NCBI RefSeq assembly: GCF_037042905.1 | Contig: NC_087253.1 | Location: 21,469,001-21,533,000, forward strand | DNA: 64,000 bases | Direction: 5' to 3' | Origin: Lytechinus pictus | Lineage: Eukaryota; Echinodermata; Echinoidea; Temnopleuroida; Toxopneustidae | Shown: positions 57,602-64,000 of the stretch, piece after piece | Layout: each line of letters begins with the position of its first letter | Numbering within the stretch: the first letter of the stretch is position 1 | Notes under the pieces: generated by a model | Database searches by the model: none | The model's input: only the letters and a program-made list of their open reading frames with translations | Told to the model about the DNA's origin: nothing | Position numbers and translations under genes: made by a program

Positions 57602-60600
57602 GTATGTAATTTGTCTGTTCAAGACTAGAACTAATAGTCCAGTATGAAACCATGTCACCTATATCATTAATTCAAACACGGGTCTAAAGTTATGTTATTA
57701 TGGGGTAGGTAATTGTGACAATTGATCAGTAAACATTCAATTCATCAGCTCATTTAACGATGAAATCATTAAAAATGACCCCCAAAACCACACAATTTTC
57801 TCCATTATTTGCATGGGGATTAAGTGTAGTAAACTTAAGATACATACACCGTAAACATAATTTAGTTATGATTGAACTTGTAATATCAAAGATTACAATT
57901 TTGGCCAATGGAAAATCTGTGTGTTGTATATTCTTTTTCTTCGATAGTCAAACTGATGTTAATTGTGGATATGTACAAGGAATAATGAATTGGAGTCCGA
58001 GTACAAAATAATTGCAAAATAGCAAGGTATTAGATTTATCTTTCTACTTCAATTTTCAGGAAAGATAAGTCTGAAACGAGGAACTGAGGAATTGACATCA
58101 TTGCCATCTTCAAATACTGGGGAAGTAGGAACTGTCCAACCAAAAGTCAAGCAAGAAGTGGAGAAGAGTGACTTACATTCACAGTCATGCTCAGTGCCTA
58201 CAGGAAACACAAGCCAAGAGCAAGTAGCAGAGACTTTAACCCCAATGCAGTGTTCAAATCCTGGAGATAAAGGAACTGTCCGACAGAAAGTCAAACAAGA
58301 AGTAGAGAAAAGTGACTTACATTCCCAATCAGATTCGATGTTTTCTGAAAACAAAAAGCCAAAGCAAGAAGCAGAGAATTTAATCCCAGAACAAAAAATA
58401 GACACTTTAACCCCAGACCATGACGCACAGACTTTAATCCGAGTGCAAGAAGCAGAAACTTTAACCACAGTGAATGAAGCAGAGACTTTAACCCCAATCC
58501 AATCTTCGAGTCTTGGAGATAAAGGAACTGCCCAACAGAAAGTCAAGCAAGAAGTTGAGAAAAGTTACTTACATTCCCAATCAGATTCAATGTTTTCTGA
58601 AAACAAAAAGCCAAAGCAAGAAGCAGAGACTTTAACCCCAGACCATGAAACAGAGACCAAAGTGCAAGAAGCAGAGACTTTAACACCAATGCAGACTTCA
58701 ATATCTCGGGAAAAAGGAGCTACAGAACAGAAAGTCAAGCAAGAACTAAGGAACAGTGACATGCATTTCCAATCAGATTCATTGCCTTTAGGAAACATAA
58801 GACCAAAGCAAGAAGCAGAGACTTTAACTCCAATGCAGTCTTCAAATCCTGGAGATAAAAGAACTGTCCAACAGAAAGTTAAGCAAGAAGCAGAGAACAG
58901 TGTCTTACATAATTCGCAATCAGGTTCAGTGCCTTCAGGAAACATGAATCCACAAGATGCAGAGACTTTAACCCCAGTACAGTCTTCAAATCCTGGGGAA
59001 ATAGGAACTGTCCTACAGGAAGTCAAGCAAAAAGAAAGGACCAGTGACTTACATTCGCAGTCGGGTTCATTGCAGACAGGAAACGTAAATCCACTAGAAG
59101 CAGAGACCTTAGCCTCAGTACAGTCTTCAAATCCTGGGGAAAAAGGAACTGTCCAACAGAAAGTCAAGCAAGAAGCAGAGTGCAGTGACTTACATTCCCA
59201 ATCAGATTCAATGTTTTCATCAATCACCATTGAAATTGTCCTCAAGGAAGAGCAATCAGCCATGCCACCATCTGCGGGGAAGAATGCTATGTACATCCCC
59301 CGTCCTCCATTGCAGTGCACCTTCAAGACTGAGACAGATGAGGAAAAGATTAGAGAGGATTCTGTTCCACAAAAACAAGAAGGTACTCTTAATTTACAGT
59401 TTAAATGCACTGAAAACTAGAATTCACTATAGTAGCCTGGTAAATGTAAGAATTTGTTATCTCAAAAGTCATAAACCTGTTGTGTTTGTGTGGCCAAGTT
59501 ATAAGAAGTCTTGTGGATAAAGTTTCGGAAAACTCACACATGGACCAAGTTCTCATTCACTCCATGAAATAATGCTTCATTTGTGTCAAAAACTTGATAT
59601 CTATATACCTCTTCATGTCTCTATGCCTGGTCAAGCAATTAACACCTGATGCCAAATGCATGGTTTGATTTTTCATAACAGTGATACTGTCCAATCTTAA
59701 CAAATCTGAGAAAAAAAAAAACGACTTAAATTAATGACTTTTACTGCCATTTATTAGTTTCACATATAATTGGTTCTATGTCATTTGAGAAAACTGATGT
59801 ATAGGCCTATCACATGCATGTTTATACACAGTAAATTATGTCTCTCCTTGTATTCATACAGGAAAAACTTGTGGTGCGCCATTTGTGGATCCCAAAAAAG
59901 ACGTCGGCAATCATGATCAGAACCTTAAAAAGGCAGGGGGACAAGAGAGAGAGGAAAGCATTTCCAGACTACCTCAAGTAACGAATACAATGCCAAAGAA
60001 TGATGTCATGTCAGGAACAAACATGCAAGAGGAATCCAGTTGTGATGAAACTAGAGATCCTAACAAATCCAAAGAACTACTGGCACCGTCACCTCATGTG
60101 AATTCGAGTCAAAATCGAGGCAGACCAAGTGCACAACCTGAAAACTCACATAGTACTAATGGTACACCGCTAGGCGTGCTAAACATCATGAGGAAAATTA
60201 GTGGTGGCAAAGTATGCCGTCTCAAACTGAAGAAGTGTAAGTACCTGAGGTAGTCGAGGGGGGAGGGGACGAATCAGTCTTCCCCAGTCTTCTAAGGGTT
60301 ATCCCACACATGAAGATAAAGACCTTATGATTGTTTACATTGCACTTACGATCCTGCCCGTAAAACCAGTTAATGGACACCAATTTAATTTGGTTCATAT
60401 GTGAGGAAGGATCTGATTCTATATTTTTGTCACAAATGCAAAGGTCAAAGCTCATTATTTGGCAAATTTAGTAGTTAGATGTGTGATGTATTCTTGGTCT
60501 GGCAAGGGCATAGGCATAAATTCTGATCAAGTGCAGTCATTAATCCACCTTATTATGTATATGATGACCTCACTGTTTTCAAGGCTTTGTCGTTGGAGGC

Positions 60601-63600
60601 CCTGTCACATCGTTCTATGCAAGCCTTGCAGGTGATCAAGTATCGAGCAATCACCTGTAACTCGCCCCCAACTAGTTTTTAGCAAGTTCTAAACCTTTCT
60701 GCGGGAAAATCAGACTTTCGTGCGCTCCTAGGGGCTACTGTGTGCAAGTAACTGTCAATGTGGATGACATGCAGGTGATCTGCAGGTAGCAAAATAGTCA
60801 CTCGCAAGTCCCAGAAAAGGGGTGCACAGAACGTTGTAGTTTAGCTTGTAAGGCCAAATAGAAAGTTTCTTCTCTCTTCAAATTTTTTGTTAAACTGTAA
60901 TTCGTATTCAGTTATCACTATTTACTGGTTGCACAATTATCATTCCCATATCAATTGCCAGAGTACTGTTAAAATTCATACACATGCAAATTTGTAGTAA
61001 AATATTTATTGTATACTGTATTTTTACAGGTAAACTTCTTGAGCAATGTGTGAATCAAGATGTCAGTGATCATGATCAGAACCTTAATAAGGCAGGGTTA
61101 CCAGAGAGACAGGATAGCATTTCCAGAATACCTCAAGTAACGGACACAATGCCACAGGATAGTGCTGTTACAGAAACATCTATGACTGATCAGCAAGAGG
61201 AATCCAGTCCACATGATGTGTGTGGTGATCTAACCACAGATCCCCCGGAATCTCAGGAACTACTGACATCAACAAGCCATATGAATTCAGTCCCAGGTCA
61301 AGGAGGAACATCTATGACTGACAAGCAAGCGGAAACCAGTCCACAGGATGTGTGTGGTGATCTAACCACAGATCCCCCGGAATCTCAGGAACTACTGACA
61401 TCAACAAGCCATATGAATTCAGTCCCAGGTCAAGGAGGAACATCTATGACTGACAAGCAAGCGGAAACCAGTCCACAGGATGTGTCTGATGGTATAACAA
61501 CAGATACCCCGGAATCACAAGAACTACTGACATCGACAAGCCATATGAATTCAGTCCCAGGTCAAGGAGGAACATCTATGACCGACAAGCAAGGGGAAAC
61601 CAGTTCACAGGATGTGTCTGATGATATAACTACAGATCCCCCAGAGTCCCAAGAACTAATGACATCGACAAGCCATGTGAATTCAATTCAGAAGCAAGTA
61701 GGTCCATGTCCCCTGCCGGAAAGCTCAAATAATGCTGATCATATTCTAGATGAGACAGCACTTATGAGGAAATATGGCGGTGGCAAGATTTGCCGTCTTA
61801 AGTTGAAGAAATGTGACAGTTTGATAGAGTCTGAAGGTTCAGTAGCAAAAAGGAAGCAATATCGAGTAACATTCACAGAAGAAAAAACATTTGAGTGTTC
61901 ACATTGCGAAAAGAAATTTGCATGCAAGCAAAGTCTTCAGTCTCATCTTGTAACCCACACAGGAAAAAAATGTTATGAATGTTCATATTGCAAAAGAAAA
62001 TTTGCACACCAGCAAAGCCTTAATTCTCATCTTGTAACCCACACAGGAGAGAAAAAGTATGAGTGTTCATATTGCAAAAAGAAATTTGGACATAGGACAA
62101 ATCTCCAAGTTCACATCAGAATACACACCGGAGAAAAACCTTATGAATGTTCGCATTGCAAAAGGAAGTTTGCATATAAGACTAGCCTCAACTGTCATCT
62201 TTTAACTCACACGGGAGAAAAACCTTATGAATGTTCACAATGTGAAAAGAAATTTGGACGCAAGCATCATCTTGACATTCATCTGGCAACACACTCAGGC
62301 GAAAAACCTTATGAGTGTCCACGTTGTAAAAAGAAATTTAAGCATAAGAGTGATATCAGGTCCCATCTCTTCTTACACACGGGTAAAAAACCTCATGAAT
62401 GTCCACAATGCAAAATGAAATTTGCATTCAAGGGTGGTCTAAAGGCTCATCTTCTTACCCACACAGGGGAAAAAACTTTTGAGTGTTCACATTGTGAAAA
62501 GAAATTTGCACAAAAGAGTAGTCTCAGCTATCATCTCTTGTCCCATTCAGGAGAAAAACCTTTTGAATGTCCACAATGCGACAAGAAATTTACAACTAAG
62601 AAATATCTCCAGACTCACCTCCGATGCCACACAGGAGAAAAGCCTTATGAATGTTCACATTGTAAAAAGAGATTTTCATGTAAGAGTGCTCTCAATTCTC
62701 ATCTCTTAACTCACACAGGAGAAAAACGTTACGAATGCCCACTATGCAAAAGGAAATTTGCACGCAACCGACAGTTCAAACATCATCTCTTACTCCACAA
62801 AGATGAAAGAGCTTTTAAATGTTCACATTGTGAAAAGAGATTTGTAACCAAAAGTGCACTCAATAATCATATGCTTTTGCACACAAGAGAAAAACAGTTT
62901 GAATGTCCACATTGTGAAAGGAAATTCAGACGAAAGGATTGTCTCCACATTCATCTCAAAACACACACCGGAGAAAAACCTTATCCATGTCCACATTGCA
63001 CAAGGAAATTCGCATATAGGACTAGCCTCGAATATCATCTTTTAACCCACACGGGAGAAAAACCTCATGAATGTCCACAATGCAAACAGAAATTTGGACA
63101 TAAGAATAGTCTTAACAATCATCTCCTAAGGCATGCCGGAGAAAAACCTTATAAGTGTTCACTTTGTGAAAAAAAATATGTGCTTAAGACTAGTCTGGAC
63201 ATGCATCTAGCGACCCATACAGGGGAAAAACGTTATGAGTGTTCACATTGTGGAATGAAATTTATACATAGGAATTATCTCAGAAATCATCTCAAAGTCC
63301 ACAAAGGCAAAAAGAGTCATAAATGTCCACACTGCAAAAAGAAATTTTTAAGGAAGAGTCAACTTACAAGTCATCTCCTAACACACACAGGAGAACAAGC
63401 ATATGAGTGTGAACAATGCAAAAAGAAATTTAAACATAAACATGGCCTCCACGTTCATCTCAGAATACACACTGGGGAAAAGCCTTATAAATGTTCACAG
63501 TGCAAAATGAAATTTGGACTCAAGAGTGCGCTTAACCGTCATCTCTTAACTCATACAGGGGTAAAACCTTATGATTGCAAACGTTGCAAAAAGAAATTTG

Positions 63601-63653
63601 CACGTAAGGAGAGTCTTAACATTCATCTCCGAAAACATACATGTACAGAATAA
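57499..63653 (+). CDS. C2H2 zinc-finger protein: SUMO-motif repeat array plus 21 fingers (5' end unresolved)
   Basis: Four exons (57499-57601, 58060-59382, 59862-60236, 61030-63653), all joined in phase 1, give 1474 residues to the stop. In order: MRIKQEVIEEEE (about 8-19); seven tandem copies of a roughly 28-residue core like GTVQQKVKQEVEKSDLHSQS (about 50-430), six keeping VKQE; a cassette-like module ending GGKVCRLKLKKC; a second version of that module with four near-identical 44-residue Ser/Thr/Asp repeats; then 21 C2H2 fingers (FECSHC...H) at exact 28-residue spacing with HTGEKPYE-type linkers (61890-63638). Such arrays bind DNA in the nucleus, and VKQE fits the SUMO consensus, so repression is a reasonable inference. 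No KRAB, SCAN or BTB is seen. The true start may be ATG 57517 or lie in an unseen exon. Confidence 0.9.
58060..59382 (+). CDS. Zinc-finger gene exon with seven VKQE repeats
   Basis: 1323 bases between AATTTTCAG and gtactc. It begins GKISLKRGTEELTSLPSSNT, carries seven degenerate repeats separated by PKQEAETLTPMQ-type spacers, and ends CTFKTETDEEKIREDSVPQK QE. The long open frames on the opposite strand mirror the repeat and are not genes. Confidence 0.88.
59862..60236 (+). CDS. Zinc-finger gene cassette exon
   Basis: 375 bases, phase 1 in and out, between TTCATACAG and gtaagt. Encodes VDPKKDVGNHDQNLKKAGGQ through GGKVCRLKLKKC. It is a paralogue of the start of the last exon. Skipping it would keep the frame. 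Confidence 0.85.
61030..63653 (+). CDS. Zinc-finger gene last exon: acidic repeats and 21 fingers
   Basis: Acceptor ATTTTTACAG, then KLLEQCVNQDVSDHDQNLNK, four 132-base repeats (61176-61703), GGGKICRLKLKKC, a basic linker and 21 C2H2 fingers ending HLRKHTCTE before TAA at 63651. All C2H2 ligands are present. Confidence 0.95.
61176..61703 (+). repeat. Four 132-bp in-frame coding repeats
   Basis: Each unit encodes 44 residues of the form TSMTDKQAETSPQDVCGDLT followed by TDPPESQELLTSTSHMNSVP. Units 1-3 are nearly identical and unit 4 is more diverged. The cassette exon has one eroded unit. Confidence 0.95.
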
Positions 63654-64000
63654 CACATTTATAATGTTCACATTGCAAAAAGTTATATGCACATAAGAAT
63701 AGTCTTAACATGCTTTTCTTAACCCACCCAGGAGAAAAACCCTATAAATTTTCACTATGCAAAAAGTATGTCAGAATCATTTCCTATAAGATGAGAAAAA
63801 ACAACAACACCTTATGAATGTTCACATTGTGAAAAGAAATTTGTTACCAAGAGTTCAGTCAATTCTCATATGCCTTCTCAGGATGAAACCATTATAAATA
63901 TTCACATTGTGAAAAGAAATTTGCCATGAGAATAGTCTTAACATTCATCTCTTAACTCTCGTGTGAGACCAAAATGATCTTATCACCGTTCACATTGGAA
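63654..64000 (+). pseudogene. Decayed zinc-finger units downstream of the stop
   Basis: TGTTCACATTGCAAAAAG, CCAGGAGAAAAACCCTATAA and TTCACATTGTGAAAAGAAAT recur in shifting frames, together resembling about four more fingers with frameshifts and stops. It runs off the right edge. Confidence 0.85.

Noticed and set aside
58565..59410. 281-residue Cys-rich minus-strand frame
   Set aside because: It is the mirror of the in-frame VKQE repeat exon. Repeats keep the opposite strand open, and splicing and phase support only the plus strand.

Overview
This window is animal nuclear DNA. Genes are split into many small exons with GT-AG introns, base composition is AT-rich, and there are no operons. Dense short inverted-repeat transposons, tRNA-derived SINEs and an invertebrate gene set point to a marine deuterostome, most likely an echinoderm and probably a sea urchin. 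The species is inferred, not proven.

Four protein genes can be assembled by splicing in frame. (1) On the minus strand, 349-4648 holds the first six coding exons of Ku70 (XRCC6), the DNA-end-binding subunit of non-homologous end joining; the gene runs off the left edge. (2) On the plus strand, twelve coding exons between 15800 and 34007 encode a complete 395-residue LDH2/MDH2-type (YlbC/YjmC-like) NAD(P)-dependent malate/lactate dehydrogenase with a probable mitochondrial presequence. (3) On the plus strand, three exons at 44892-48607 encode a small GPI-anchored Ly6/uPAR three-finger protein. (4) On the plus strand, four exons at 57499-63653 encode a large protein with seven tandem copies of a motif carrying SUMO-type VKQE sites, a duplicated acidic Ser/Thr-rich module, and 21 C2H2 zinc fingers. 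Its 5' end is not resolved.

The rest is mostly repeats. 4672-13550 separates the Ku70 and dehydrogenase genes, which point away from each other, and holds nested inverted-repeat elements, a palindromic minisatellite and a 2.2-kb hAT-like element. The dehydrogenase introns hold SINEs, three MITEs in a row, a piggyBac-like element nested in another element, and a 0.7-kb ATGG array. 34008-44890 is intergenic with SINEs, MITEs, a LINE tail and small tandem duplications. 48680-57498 holds more inverted-repeat elements, a 0.7-kb polypyrimidine tract and a possible promoter for the zinc-finger gene.

The four genes do not form a pathway. The most notable findings are the nested-transposon layers with intact target-site duplications, arrays of a GCGAAGC mini-hairpin motif inside hAT-like elements, a tandemly duplicated splice donor in the dehydrogenase gene, and the SUMO-motif array fused to a 21-finger protein with decayed fingers beyond its stop.
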